From the NCBI GenBank assembly GCA_009760855.2, contig WPIO01000117.1:657501-721500 (forward strand): DNA of 64,000 nt, in the 5' to 3' direction. The notes under the pieces were generated by a model that searched no databases, was not told the DNA's origin, and saw nothing but the letters and a program-made list of their open reading frames with translations. The translations under genes and the position numbers were made by a program. This document shows positions 35,669-46,659 of the stretch, piece after piece; position 1 is the first letter of the stretch; each line of letters begins with the position of its first letter. The stretch is from Cristatella mucedo. Taxonomy: Eukaryota > Bryozoa > Phylactolaemata > Cristatellidae.

Positions 35669-35941
35669 TTACACAGCATTTGTTATATCTTCTCCACGAG
35701 TTTGCCATGAGAGCGGCAGCAATCCTAGCAGTTCTTCTTTTGGACCTTGGGACGACATATACCTGACGAAAAGGGTAACTTGTGCCGTGTCTTTTATGTC
35801 GCAAGATTCATCCATAGCAAGTGATAAAGCAGAAGCCAGTTGAATGTCTTCCACTTGCATGTGTGTTACATTTGAAGACATTTTAGAAGTTCTATCTTGA
35901 ACAGTTTTAGCAGATAATGGCAAATCTTTGATTTTCTTCAT
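35669..35941 (-). pseudogene. hAT transposase fragment, N-terminal catalytic part
   Basis: A 90-codon frame with [16 protein letters not shown], the conserved Asp-containing segment of hAT transposases (D-E-S-x-D-I-x-D). It precedes the 35057-35599 part, with a frame change between them near 35600-35670. Confidence 0.8.
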
Positions 35942-36105
35942 GATTTCGGTTTTGTTTTTGAAATCACGAAACAGTTCTTCAGCTCCAAGTATGAAACAAT
36001 CTTTGACGTACTCACCATCCGTGAATGGCTTCCCTCTTTTTGCAATTTCTAGTTATATTGCGAAACTTGCCAGATGTACATTTTTTGAAAATTGAGCCCA
36101 CTTAC

Positions 36106-36378
36106 TTAGCATAGAACTCGACTGCTGTTTTTGTTTTTGAAGCTCTTTAACAGATTTTTCCGTGCGTCACCGGTTGGATATTTAGCAGCGAATGGGGTAT
36201 GTTTTGTAGTGAAGTGTCTCTCCAAATTTGACTTCTTATTGTGTGCAAGTTTTTCTTGGCAAATGAGACAAGTCGAAAGGCCATCTGTGTTGCATATGAA
36301 CGCAAACGACTCCGTCCAATCCTGATTAAATTCTCGATTTTCTTCTTCAGTTTGTCTTTTCTTTCTATCAGATGCCAT
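36106..36378 (-). pseudogene. hAT transposase N-terminus with BED-type zinc finger
   Basis: A 90-codon frame starting at an ATG, with Cys-x2-Cys in CLICQ and a distal NLERHFTTKH His pair, spaced as in BED/ZBED-type DNA-binding fingers. It is the likely start of the transposase; the rest is at 35669-35941 after a frame break near 35960-36100. The 5' region beyond it contains the MITE-like element. Confidence 0.75.
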
Positions 36379-36519
36379 TCTGGTGACGGAGCTGAAATAA
36401 AGATTTTTTAAATTTTTTTAGCTATCTAAAACGGCAATAATAAACCGTTAATTAAATAGTTAATTTCGTTCATTGCTAATCTGTAAAAAAAGTCAACTTC
36501 ATTAAAAGTTCAAGCGTGT

Positions 36520-37113
36520 GGGAAAGTAGTGTACCTCCGGACAAAATCATTTTGCTTAAATTATCCGTGGAAGTATTTGTATACCATATTTACTTCGCGT
36601 TACTGTAACAAAATAAATAGGCATACGAAATTAATAAAATGTTGTTGTACCTTTGGACGTTCGAACGTACAACAACATGAATGTCCGGAGGTACAACAAA
36701 GGGTATTTTCAGAAACTTTCACGTGTAAAATAATTTGAGGTTATGAATGATCAAACCAGACAATATATTTAGAAAGCTCGACAAATGTAGTTAATATTCG
36801 TACATAATACGTATCATACCAACATGAAACAAACAGAATATACAGTACAGTATAGCTATGAGAATATTTACTTGCTGATCGAAAAAAGTTTTGACTGCGA
36901 CCGTTGACGACACAGTGCACCAATAACTAAACGAACAGAGCAGTGTTGCCACATTTAAAAAATGCTACGCTCTTGAATTTTTGCACGTATATATATCACA
37001 TTGCTATTCTACTTGAAACTCTCTTGAATTTTTGCATGTATATAGCGCATAGCTAACCTACTTAAATAGAATCTGTTCGAAGGTAAGGTCGTCCGAAGGT
37101 ACACCACTTGCCC
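36520..37113. mobile_element. MITE-like palindromic element inside hAT
   Basis: A 594-bp block whose ends are inverted repeats (GGGAAAGTAGTGTACCTCCG on the left; the right end reads GGGCAAGTGGTGTACCTTCG on the minus strand). A second inverted pair of the GTACCTTTGGAC / GTCCGGAGGTAC motif is at about 36650-36690. No coding frame is evident. The family and target duplication were not resolved. Confidence 0.55.
36970..37071. repeat. 51-bp tandem duplication
   Basis: CTCTTGAATTTTTGCA begins at about 36970 and again at 37021, with the following sequence similar but diverged. Confidence 0.75.
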
Positions 37114-38009
37114 TTACATACCTTTGAGAAGATAATTCGCTTTTTAATCGTCTTCTTCTTGAAATAATGAAAACAATGTTGTTTCTCGCAAGCAATTTAG
37201 TTAACACACATGGAACCGCGCTCCGAGGAAGACTTACTGAAGACTGAACCCTACCGTCCGCTGGGTTGCTGGCTGGGTGGTAGTAGTGACTAGCGACGGC
37301 GGCAGTCGGCACTTCGGCAGTGGCAAGCATGGAGCCGTCGCCACGGGGCTGGCCACAGCATGGCTGCGGGGCTGGGCCTGGTGCCCAAGCGGATGTCAAA
37401 TGTCCGTATACTCTCTACTCCACCTATTCTCACTGTGCTCTGTTTAGTGTTTTATCCAGTTTGAAGTTTTTTTTTGCAGTATCCTATTTTTTATGAGTTT
37501 TGAAAATAAAATAATATAATCAGGAGTATTTGCGCATGGATCTGCGGAGCCGCATCTCGACATCGAAAGAGCCGCATGCGGCTCGCGAGACGCACGTTGC
37601 CGACCCCTGGCGTATCCAGCGGGATATATAAGCTAGTAATGTTTTTTCGAAAGAGGAGCGACTGCGATGCTCACTAGAGTGGAACGGTTGCTAATAATAA
37701 GAATAATAATAATAAAAACAATACACTTGATAAAGCGCCTAGAGAACTCTATGTCTTTCTAAGCGCTTTACATTGGCTGTAAAGGAAACGCAATCTAATG
37801 CTGAGTTGTTTATCATGCTTGATAAACAACAAGATTAACATGGATGAGGTGACATGCATAAAGTCAGCATGCTAGTGTGATTAGTGGCAGCATGCACAGT
37901 CTCAGCACTCATAGGCTCATAAAGGACGAATCACAGGGACCCACTAAATTCTGTCCTAAATAGGTGCGTTTTTAAGTTCTCTCTAAATGTGGTTAAGTCA
38001 GGGAATGTT

Positions 38010-38825
38010 GTACCTGCACGGAAGCTCGTCCCCCGGCTCTCTACCGGTGGACGGTGTAGTGCAGCGCTGCAGCGTGGTTAAAACGCAGGCGGCCACAACT
38101 CGGTGCCGAAAGCAACAGTTCATAGCGGGCCTGTTAGTAGTGGTTACGCGCCGGCGAAAACGCTTTACGCGGCGCGCACCGGACTGACGGAGTTAACTGA
38201 GCAAACTCCCGAAGCCCGACTGCAATAAGCTACCGCACGCCTGCGTCGCTTGCAGTGGTCCCGACCCCGAAGGCGGACCGCTACAGCACATCAAGATATG
38301 AGCAGCTAACTGAGTAGCTGGCAGAACATAACCGCGAAGTCAAAGTTGCGCTTAGCTATTCGTCGCCGTAGGTTCGACTCGTGCTCTCAAGGCGTAGTCT
38401 CGGATCGACTACCCAAGCTGCAGCCCTGAGCTGTGCCTGTGATGTCGTTTATTCTCTCTCTCTCCGCCCTCTTGACCTTGAGCGTAGCTTCTATTTTTGT
38501 CGGACCCTAGCTCTCAGTGTCCGTCCTCGGCCTATTCGCGTCTGCCTGTAATTTATTAGATGGCTCCTCCACCAGCTTGCCATCCTTTCGCTCTTTGTCT
38601 AATGGTGTACAGTAGTCGGTCCACATCCTGACAGCTCTTTGTCTGACCAAGCTACATTCTAACCTGAGCGGATCTCGCTGTCAAACTCACGCCTCGCTCC
38701 GCTCCCGGTTAACTAATGTGCCCCCCTACCCCAATTCTACTTGGCTAGTCCGCCCGCTACCTACCGGTTGCTCAAGGGCCCTAGTCAGACCCACTAAGGC
38801 AAGGGCTAGTATTGCTGCACCAGTG
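38010..38825. mobile_element. Unknown 816-bp GC-rich insertion in LINE
   Basis: The LINE sequence stops at 38009 and resumes after 38825. ATGTT occurs on both sides (38005-38009 and 38826-38830), a candidate 5-bp target duplication. A tRNA-like B box (GGTTCGACTC) lies near 38370. The insertion carries no transposase or RT frame I can recognise. Confidence 0.6.
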
Positions 38826-39291
38826 CATGTTATGACACAAGTCAAGAGTGAGTTACGGGCTTTGGGAGCATACGAACTAAATGCTCTATCTCCGAAGGCT
38901 TTAAGATTTGTACGAGGTATTGGTAAACTGTTGGATTCCGAAAAGCGGCTTGTACGATGCTTGGCCTGGTGGCTGAGAAGATCTGAGAGATAGGCTGGAG
39001 CCAAAGAATGAAGTGATCTTAGGGCGAGCGACAAAATCATAAAGTCGATCCGCTGCTTGACTTGGAGCCAGTTTTAGTCGGTGAGAAGAGGTGTGATATA
39101 GCTACTGCTACGCTCACGACAGACAAGCCTAGCTGAGGAGTTTTACACCAGCTGTAATTGCCCGATTGCATATGCCGGTAGGCCAGCCAGCAGTGAGTTA
39201 CAGAAGTAAAGACGGGATGTCACAAATGCATGGATCAATTTCGACGAGGTATCCTTACCCAAACAGGCCCGAATTTTAGCAACATTATGTA

Positions 39292-39366
39292 GAAAATGTA
39301 AAGCGCCTAGAAAGAGATTAAGTTCTCTGAGGGGGCTTTATCAAGTACATTATTATTATTATTATT
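39292..39366 (+). mobile_element. 75-bp LINE-tail insertion with 8-bp target duplication
   Basis: Only the hairpin and ATT tail of the LINE, plus-oriented in a minus-oriented LINE. ATTATGTA at 39284-39291 is repeated at 39367-39374, where the host LINE resumes. Confidence 0.8.
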
Positions 39367-42336
39367 ATTATGTATCTAAAAGTAGGCAGACTTTATTGTG
39401 GTCGTCTAACGAGAGGTAACTTTGGAACAGGACCCCTAGTTTTCGAGCTGATTGAACAAGAGATATAGTGCAGAGCCAATTTTGAGCTTCAGACATTCGA
39501 CATTCTGAATGATGCCGTGTTTGCTTACAGCTAATAAATTAATTTTATCATTGTTAAGTTAAAGAAAATTTGCTGCCGTGTATGTGTGGACGTCATCGGT
39601 ACGTAAAGCAATGCAGTTGGGAGAATTCGAGGTGCTCGAAGGCTGGGGGGATCAAAGCTAAGGTTCAACTGAGTGTCATTGACATTGAAGTGAAAGCCTA
39701 GATTGTGCTTGGCAATAGCATCAGCAAGAGTGAGAGTATAAACCGTGAAAAGAACCGGACCTAGCACGGGGCCCTGAGGTACCCCATATTTTATAGGATC
39801 CTGGGATGATCTTTGTCTATTCGCATCAATACTCTGGAGTCACACACTAAGAGAGGACCTGAAATATTGCAATGCATTTCCAGTAATGCTCAGGCGAGAT
39901 GAGAGACACTCAAGAAGGTCTTGGTGATCGATAGTATCAACAGCTGCCGAAAGATCGAGCAAAACAAGAAGAGATACTCTACCTATGTCTGCATTCCAAT
40001 TGGGAGTTCCTAATTATGTCGTTGTAAGCCTGGACCTATGCTGACTCTGTGGAGGGATTAACTCTAAAACGGAACTTACTGGCAAAGACTGGAAATTACC
40101 AGCAAGGTTTAAAGTATAAATATATGAGTTCAGCTGATCTGCCACGACTCGTTCTGGCGTCTTAGATAGGAATGGTGGGATGGAGACTGGGCGGTAGTTG
40201 CTCAAGTTCTCTTGACCTTGTGTTGCTTCCTTAAGAAGTGGCCTGATCATAGTTTTTTGAAAGGTGCCGGGACATGACCTGAGGCTAATGGCATGTTAAT
40301 GATGTTAGTTAAGCATGGCAGCAGCAGATCAATGCAACCTATGAGCAGGACAGCAGGAATAGGGTCCATAGGACTCGTTGTCTTCTTTGATTGGGATATG
40401 AACTACAGGACGAAATCACTAGCGACCTGCGTACATGTAGACATTGAGGTGCAGCCTGGGACAGCATTCTAGGGGGGATGCTACCATCTCAGGGATGGAC
40501 TCGCTGACCTTGTCTATCTTCTGCACAAAGAATCTATAGAAGCAATCAGCTAGATTATCAAAATGATCATCAGGTAAGGAGCTAATCTGGAAGCGGTTGA
40601 GAAGTTGGTTAATCGTCGACATCAGAATTTTTGGATCGAGACACTGTGAGTTGACAACGTTTTTACAAAAACTAGACTTGGCCTTGGCAAGCATCGATTG
40701 GTGCAACCTACAGTTGTCCTCCTATGCCTGTCAATGGACAGTCAGTCCTGATCGTTGAATACTTTTTCAAGCACGGGCTTAGTAGACCTAGCTAGTTTAA
40801 TGTCTGTGGTAAACCATGGGCCGTCTGGGAGATGGCACACCGTGTGCTTAGTCAGAAGTCAAACTCGTTGAGCATGTCAGCTAGTGTTGTGTTGTAGCAG
40901 TCTATCAATGATGACAGGTTGGAACGGGGACTGACCAGTGGAGGCGAAGCAGATAGTTGCCTGCTGAGAGCACCGACGTTAAGGGTATTGAGGTTTCGCG
41001 ATTCATGAGTGACCTTAGAGAAGGAGGAGGAGGGCATACATTTTAAATTTAATGAGATCAGCATGTGGTCAGAAAATCACTGATTTGGTTTCAATTGGTA
41101 GTGACAAAGTGAAGTTGTATGAGATTACTTGGTCGAGTGTGTGACCCTTGATGCAAGTAGGGCCATACACATGAGCCACAAGAGACAATGAGTCAGTCAA
41201 TGCACACAATTCAGTGGTGAAGGCCTCAGATAAGTTATCAAAGTGAATTTTAAGATCACCCATAATGAGGAAGGATCGATTTCTTGCACACATAATCAAA
41301 TGAGATTGGATAAATCCGAGATAAAGGAGGATTTGGTACCTGGTTGACGATATACTACTGCCACCATTGGTAGCTTGTTTTCGGGTGAAATCAAGGCAAT
41401 CAATTCAAAAGACTGCTTCTTGGTGCAGCAAATGGCTTGAAGTCAAATTTCGAGTGCACAATAACAGCAACTCCACCTCCGGTTTTGATTGATCTGGGGT
41501 GTGAAAGAATGAGAAACCAGTCGGGGTTTCATCTTTTGTTATTGGACAGTTTACCGACTTTAACCAAGTTTAAGTTAGGGCGAGAATTTATAGACCGTTT
41601 TCAGAAATAAGGTCGCTTGTTACCAGAGATTAATTGAGCTAGGTATTTATTAAACCTTGGAACAGCTATTGGAGGCTCTGCACAGTTCGTATGAATTTTG
41701 CAAGCTCTTCTTAAAAGATGCAGAAATTGCATAACTAACTTTGGCAGCTGTTGATCTCGATTAGGTACTGCTTACTATTTTTCTGCACGGCCTTAGCCGA
41801 CAGAGAAGCGAGCACGTATACCACCATGGGTGTCGCAGCCTTAAGAACGCCATGAAATATGCTGAACGTTGCGAAGCACTAGAAAGGCTGAACTAGCCGG
41901 CAGATGGGGCAGTAAACACTGGGTACCAGTGCCGAGGGAAGTGACTGCCAGAGAAGGAAAGTGACTGCCGGACCTAGGAATTACCAAAATGGGCGATCTA
42001 CAGTAAATGGAAAACCGATTCAAGCCAGGTACAGTCGGTCCGATTATTTAGACTTAAGCTGCTGGAAGGTGGTGCAGGTACAGTCGCGAGGGCAATCAGT
42101 TAGCAGTCCCTCATACCTGGCTCCCTGACGGGAGGTCGTGGCAAGCAAAGAGGCTACCCGTAGCATGCTGGACTCCGAAAACCAAAACCTCACTGAATGC
42201 GACTCTGCTAAGAGTGCCACAAACCCTCACAAAAGACTTGCACAGGTTTTGTAGGTCTCTGAACGGCTCTGGTCTCGAATGAGCCTGCGTACCACTGCAG
42301 CGGATCTGCAGGTAGACGGCTAATGTAGCTGCACTT

Positions 42337-42438
42337 CTGGATTAATAATAATAATAATAACAATTCACTTGATAAAGCGCCATCAGAGAACTTAATCTCT
42401 CTCTAGGTGCGTTACATTTGCTGTAAAGTGAAATACAA
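42337..42438 (-). repeat. L2-like LINE tail inside gypsy element
   Basis: Minus-strand AAT tail, hairpin and the TTTGCTGTAAAGTG segment. Tail-only insertion. Confidence 0.8.
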
Positions 42439-43239
42439 TTCGGATTCCGTTGTCAAAATCTCACTAATTGACGCGAAGTGTGCTATGACCTGGGCTGGAG
42501 GTTTAAGAAGTCCACCATGAAGGCGGTCGGAAGGATCGAGGTGTTACTAGAGATCCTTCGCACAGCCAGTGTCCTGATCACAATGGCTAAGTTAGTTAGT
42601 TAGTTACTAGGCACATAGTGCATGCATGAAGGCAGCTCGTTTGAAGTGCTACTAGGGACAGATTTCCTCGGGCAACTTTCCCTCTTACTCTGGACTACGA
42701 GAAAGCTGTAGCAACTATCGGGATACGTACAATGAGTCCAAGGAGCAACCGCTCTTGTGAACCATCTGAGGTTGGTGTCTAACTGCCAGATGACGTAGAT
42801 ATGGCACCTAGGAGCGAGCGGTTATTCATATGTCACGTGGCAACTGCAATAGATGCTGAATGGCTGTTCAAGCTCAATGAAGTTAGGCTGGCAGGGCTGT
42901 GTCTGGCGGCAGCTACGGCCATAGTCGTACTGCTGGGCTGGATTCCAATGTGTCTCATTAATACTGGCCACCACCTTGTCCGACTCAAGCCGGGCATTCG
43001 TATTGGTAGGCTGCTTCAAGTGGAGTCCAGGGCGTATGTGCCAAAGGAGGCAGCTACTAAAGTATGTGGCGTTAGAGGAGTGGCATCGGAGAAGATATAA
43101 TTTGATCTTTCTGGAAATAGCTTGACACTGCAGTAGCAGCAGCAGCTGCGAGACCTCCTGGCAGATTGTCGCAATGGTTTCTAAACTGGAAGCTTATACG
43201 TCAGCCCTCTTGAACAGGTGCAAGAACAGGTAGACACAG

Positions 43240-43960
43240 GGAATTCGAGGCCAATTCGGACCAGGCGTATCCTATACCTCAGGCACTGCGATCCGACGTA
43301 GACACTCAGGTACATGAAATGCTTGATGCCGGTGTGATTAACAGGTCACGCCACCCATTGAGCTTGCCTGTGGAACTTGTCAAGAAGAAGGACGGTGCCC
43401 ATCGGTTCTGTGTCGATTATATGTGGGTTAACTCGGTAACGTTTTAAGGATAGCTACCCATTACCTCGGCTACACATGGTGCTTCAATTGTTATGAGGTG
43501 TGCAATACTTCAGCACTCTTGACCTCACGTCAGGGTACTGGCAGATAGCAATGCACCATAGGGGCGAATCAAAGACTTCCTTCGTGACCTATGACGGGCA
43601 GAACCTGTTTAGGAAGATGAGCTTTGGGCTGCAAGATGGTCTGGCACATACCAGCGAGCCATGGACTTCGTCCAATCGGGTCTTCAATGGACTAATACCT
43701 GATTTTTATAGATGACGTGTTAGTTTTTCAGGACGCTTTGGGGAGCATCGTATTCGGCTTGTGGAGGTTCTTGATAAGATTAGAGCAAGTGGTCTTAAGA
43801 GTAAGCCCTCAAAATTCCACTTCGCCAGGGACCATGTGCATTATCTTGGGTACTTATTGTCCGCGGATGGTATATTGTCAGAACCTGAGAATGTGGGCAA
43901 GATTTGCAGTAATGTAATTTGCAGTAATTTGCAGTAATTTGTAAGATGCCCAAGGTATTA
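43240..43960 (+). pseudogene. Ty3/gypsy reverse transcriptase remnant
   Basis: A VKKKDGAHRFCVDY segment near 43380 is followed by YFSTLDLTSGYWQI at about 43505 (the LDL-x-SGYWQI motif), then FGLQ near 43625. A FIDDVLVF catalytic segment is present near 43706 in a different frame. Next comes a LGYLLSADG-like segment near 43850. The frame shifts show it is broken. These motifs in this order are diagnostic of Ty3/gypsy RT. Confidence 0.88.
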
Positions 43961-44359
43961 GTCAGTTCCTTTTACTGGCCTCCTACTAGCTCAAGTTTGT
44001 GCCTGGGTTTGTGAGAACTGCTGTGGCGCTAAACAACCTGATGCGGAAGAGTGAGCACTTCATGTGGTTGGGGGGAATGCGACCGTTTCTTCTAGAATCT
44101 CCAGAAACGGCAGTATGCCAAGCCGATCCTTCGGTTCCAAGACTCCACTGCACCATTCGTACTTGGTACGGATGCCAGTGGTACTGTGCTGGGGTCCGTT
44201 CTCGGGCAAGTGGCTGATATTAAGGAGCATGCTGTGGCCTATTTTAGCCTAATTCTGAACAAGATCAAACATACTTATTCTACCGTTGTGCGGGAGCCGG
44301 TGGCCATCGTTGGAGCAGTGCACCACCTTCGAGGGTACCTGTACGTTAATCGGTTCATT

Positions 44360-45706
44360 TGTAACGCCGAAGGCTTGGCGGAGTAGGCTTGACCTGCCGC
44401 TTACCTAGCGGCGTAACATTGCGCCTAATGCCATTCGGTGCGCGCCTACGCGCAATAAGCTGGCCGCCACGAAACGAGTGTTTTTGGCGCCGACCTGCTT
44501 ACCGTTACTCAACGGAGTGGTGGTCCGCGGCGTGAATTGGAAAGCGTGGCACAAATTGGGGATTTTGCTGAACTTTATTCGCAAGCGCACTAAGTCGCTG
44601 CGCGTCTAGCTCAGTTTTATCCACACTCTTCGCACGTTCTCAACAGCACCAACACTCTTGCGGAGAGAATACTTCTCCACACTGAGCGCGAACCGGAGCC
44701 TAAACCCTAACTGTAGAACTAGGACACCGTTTCCACCTGTGCGGAAGGAATACACCAAACACGCCAACTTAAGCACTCTTGTGGAGGGAATACTTCTCCA
44801 CACTGGAACGCGAACCAAAGTCTAAACCCTAACCGGAGAACTAGGACTCGGTTTCCACCAGTGCGGCAGGAATACTCCACACACGCCAACTCAAGCACTC
44901 CTATGGAGGAAACACGTCTCCAAACTTACGCTACTTACATCTACACTGGGGAGCGCCCCAAGTAGACAGAGCTCGAACTGGAGCCTAAACCCTAACCGAA
45001 GAACTAGGACTCTACACACACCAACTACGTCTAGCTCGCCCCGGCAAATCCCTATGCCGAGACCGCGTACTAGCACCCACACACAAAACACGAAAGAAAC
45101 ACGAAATGCCAGCTCGGGCGCGACACGACCGTATTCGGTAGAGTCCACCGAATCCTCCTAGCGCTGTCTCGTCCTGTTCCGTCAATCGCCGGCGAACAGC
45201 CTGCCCTCCTGCCTCGCTTTCAGAGAAACCAGTCCGACGGCGTCAAAGCGCAGAGCCGGACAAAAGACCAAAAAGTCACCAGGAACGAGCGTCGCTCGAC
45301 TCTTAATTACTTAGCTGAGACGATGGGGCAAGAGCTTAGTGGTATTAGGCCCGACACCCCGGCCCATTACGACAAGGAATCAATACCGTCAGTAGGCCAC
45401 TGGAAGGGCACCTCTGCCCAGCTTATATGGCGAATGTGTTCCAGATGGTTCTTTCTTGGACCGTGTGAAGGCGGGGTTGACAGGCCAGCCAACATCCATC
45501 AGCAGCTTCCGCGGGTATCGGACCAATTCTAAAGGCCGAATCGCCACCGCTGGTCAGAGAGCTTCCTGGCTTGCTCTTAAGCTCGGGCTCTCTAACCGCA
45601 GTGACGCTCCTCTCTGGCTCACTGCTCGAGGACAAAGGAGTTCTAGCCCGCCTCCGAACAGCTCTTGTTCGCGCTAAAATTCAGCCAAGACCAGCAGGGT
45701 GATACA
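44360..45706 (-). mobile_element. Solo LTR 3, reverse orientation, inside gypsy RNase H
   Basis: A 1,347-bp homologue of solo LTRs 1 and 2, starting TGTAACGCC and ending in a decayed GATACA. CATT occurs at 44356-44359 and 45707-45710. It contains about 2.5 units of a 121-122-bp tandem repeat starting at 44653, 44774 and 44896, which explains much of its extra length. Confidence 0.92.
44653..44990. repeat. 121-bp tandem repeat in solo LTR 3
   Basis: CACTC(TT/CT)GTGGAGG-type starts at 44653, 44774 and 44896, giving spacings of 121 and 122 bp. LTR 1 carries about one unit and LTR 2 about two. Confidence 0.75.
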
Positions 45707-45964
45707 CATTGTTCCGACTGACTACCAGCCTTTGGCGTGGGTTTTTAAGGGAAATCACGAATTTTGACACAGATATGTAGGCCTGGGTGCTTCAGTACGA
45801 TACGGAGGTTAACTATCGTTGTGGGAAGGCAATCGCCATTGCGGATGCACTGTCATGCTTGCAGGAGCCAGCTGTTCCTGGATTTGTAGGCACTGTCGTT
45901 GCAGCTGAGGCAGACCCTGCATACATGAGGAAAATGCATTCGATCCATCCGTTGGTGCACTGCC

Positions 45965-46654
45965 TAATAATATAATAATACTAATAATATTGCACTTGAT
46001 AAAGCGCCCTCAGAGAACTTAATCTCTTTCTAGGCGCTTTACATTTGCTGCAAAGTGATACGCAATAGAATAGTAAGTAAAATCATGCTTGAAAAACAAC
46101 ACGGTTAGGGGTTACATGCACTGGGTCAGCATGCAAATGTGGTTAGTGGCAGCATGAACAGTGTCAGCACGCATAAGCACATCGAGGACGAATCACAAGG
46201 ACCCACTAAATGCTGTCCTAAATAGGTATGTTTTTAAGTTTCTTTTAAATGTGGTCAGGTCAGGGGATGTTCTGATGCAGGTCGGGAGGGAGTTCCAGGC
46301 TGTGGGAGCATACGAGCTAAATGCACGGTCTCCAAAGGATTTAAGGTTTGTACGAGGTATTTCTAGACTGTTGGATTCCGAAAAGCGAGTGGTACGATGC
46401 TTTGCCTGATGGGGTAATATATCTGAAAGATAGGCTGGAGCCATAGAATGAAGAGACCTAAAAGTGAGCGACAAAACCTTGAAGTCAATCCGTTGCTTGA
46501 CTGGTAACCAGTGCAGGTCGGCGAGAAGTGGAGTAATGCGGCAACTGCGACGCTCACGACAGACAAGCCTAGCTGCAGAGTTTCGCACCAGCTGCAATCG
46601 CCTGATCGCACATGCTGGTAGGCCAGTAAGCAGAGAGTTGCAGAAGTCGAGAAT
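45965..46654 (-). mobile_element. L2-like LINE, 5'-truncated, inside gypsy element
   Basis: Minus strand, with tail at 45965, 3' UTR to about 46190 and an ORF C-terminal fragment (46193-46650) with RRLQLVRNSA and the FSSYAPTAWNSLPT motif. The gypsy integrase-like sequence resumes after 46655. Well preserved relative to older copies. Confidence 0.85.
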
Positions 46655-46659
46655 GAATT

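Larger units (their letters stand above)
33136..37609 (-). mobile_element. hAT DNA transposon with nested LINE and MITE-like element
   Basis: The ends are inverted repeats: CAGGGGTTGGCAACCTTTTGAG at the left, and on the minus strand CAGGGGTCGGCAACGTGCGTC at the right, followed by GAGCCGCATG-type subterminal sequence. The flanking 8 bp (33128-33135 GTCTAGCT and 37610-37617 GCGTATCC) match at about half the positions, so the target duplication is eroded. Three minus-strand frames make a transposase. A LINE copy is nested at 33455-34672 and a palindromic element at 36520-37113. Together these show an old insertion. Confidence 0.88.
37690..41600 (-). mobile_element. L2-like LINE, most complete copy
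   Basis: Minus strand, tail at 37690 and 5' side at about 41600. The coding order, from 41600 down, is: apurinic-type endonuclease (the GDLKIHFDN and GHTLDQVIS segments at 41069-41299), a linker and RNA-binding part (40852-41064 and 40419-40706), RT (40014-40250 and 39531-39767) and the C-terminal domain (38826-39040). It is interrupted by a GC-rich insertion at 38010-38825 and a 75-bp tail at 39292-39366. Frameshifts separate the open pieces, so it is inactive. The 5' end is probably truncated. Confidence 0.85.
44140..45960 (+). pseudogene. Ty3/gypsy RNase H remnant, split by solo LTR 3
   Basis: An RNase H segment (VADIKEHAVAYFS, then KIKHTYSTVVREP) runs to 44359. On the far side of the LTR, from 45711, the DYQPLAW segment and the conserved AIADALSC-type segment (near 45830-45860) follow. 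In Ty3/gypsy polyproteins these are contiguous. The insertion therefore falls inside the RNase H domain, and the reading frame resumes after one target-site copy is discounted. Confidence 0.85.

Noticed and set aside
33128-37617. A clean 8-bp target duplication for the hAT element
   Set aside because: GTCTAGCT and GCGTATCC match at only about half the positions, so I treat it as eroded and not proven.
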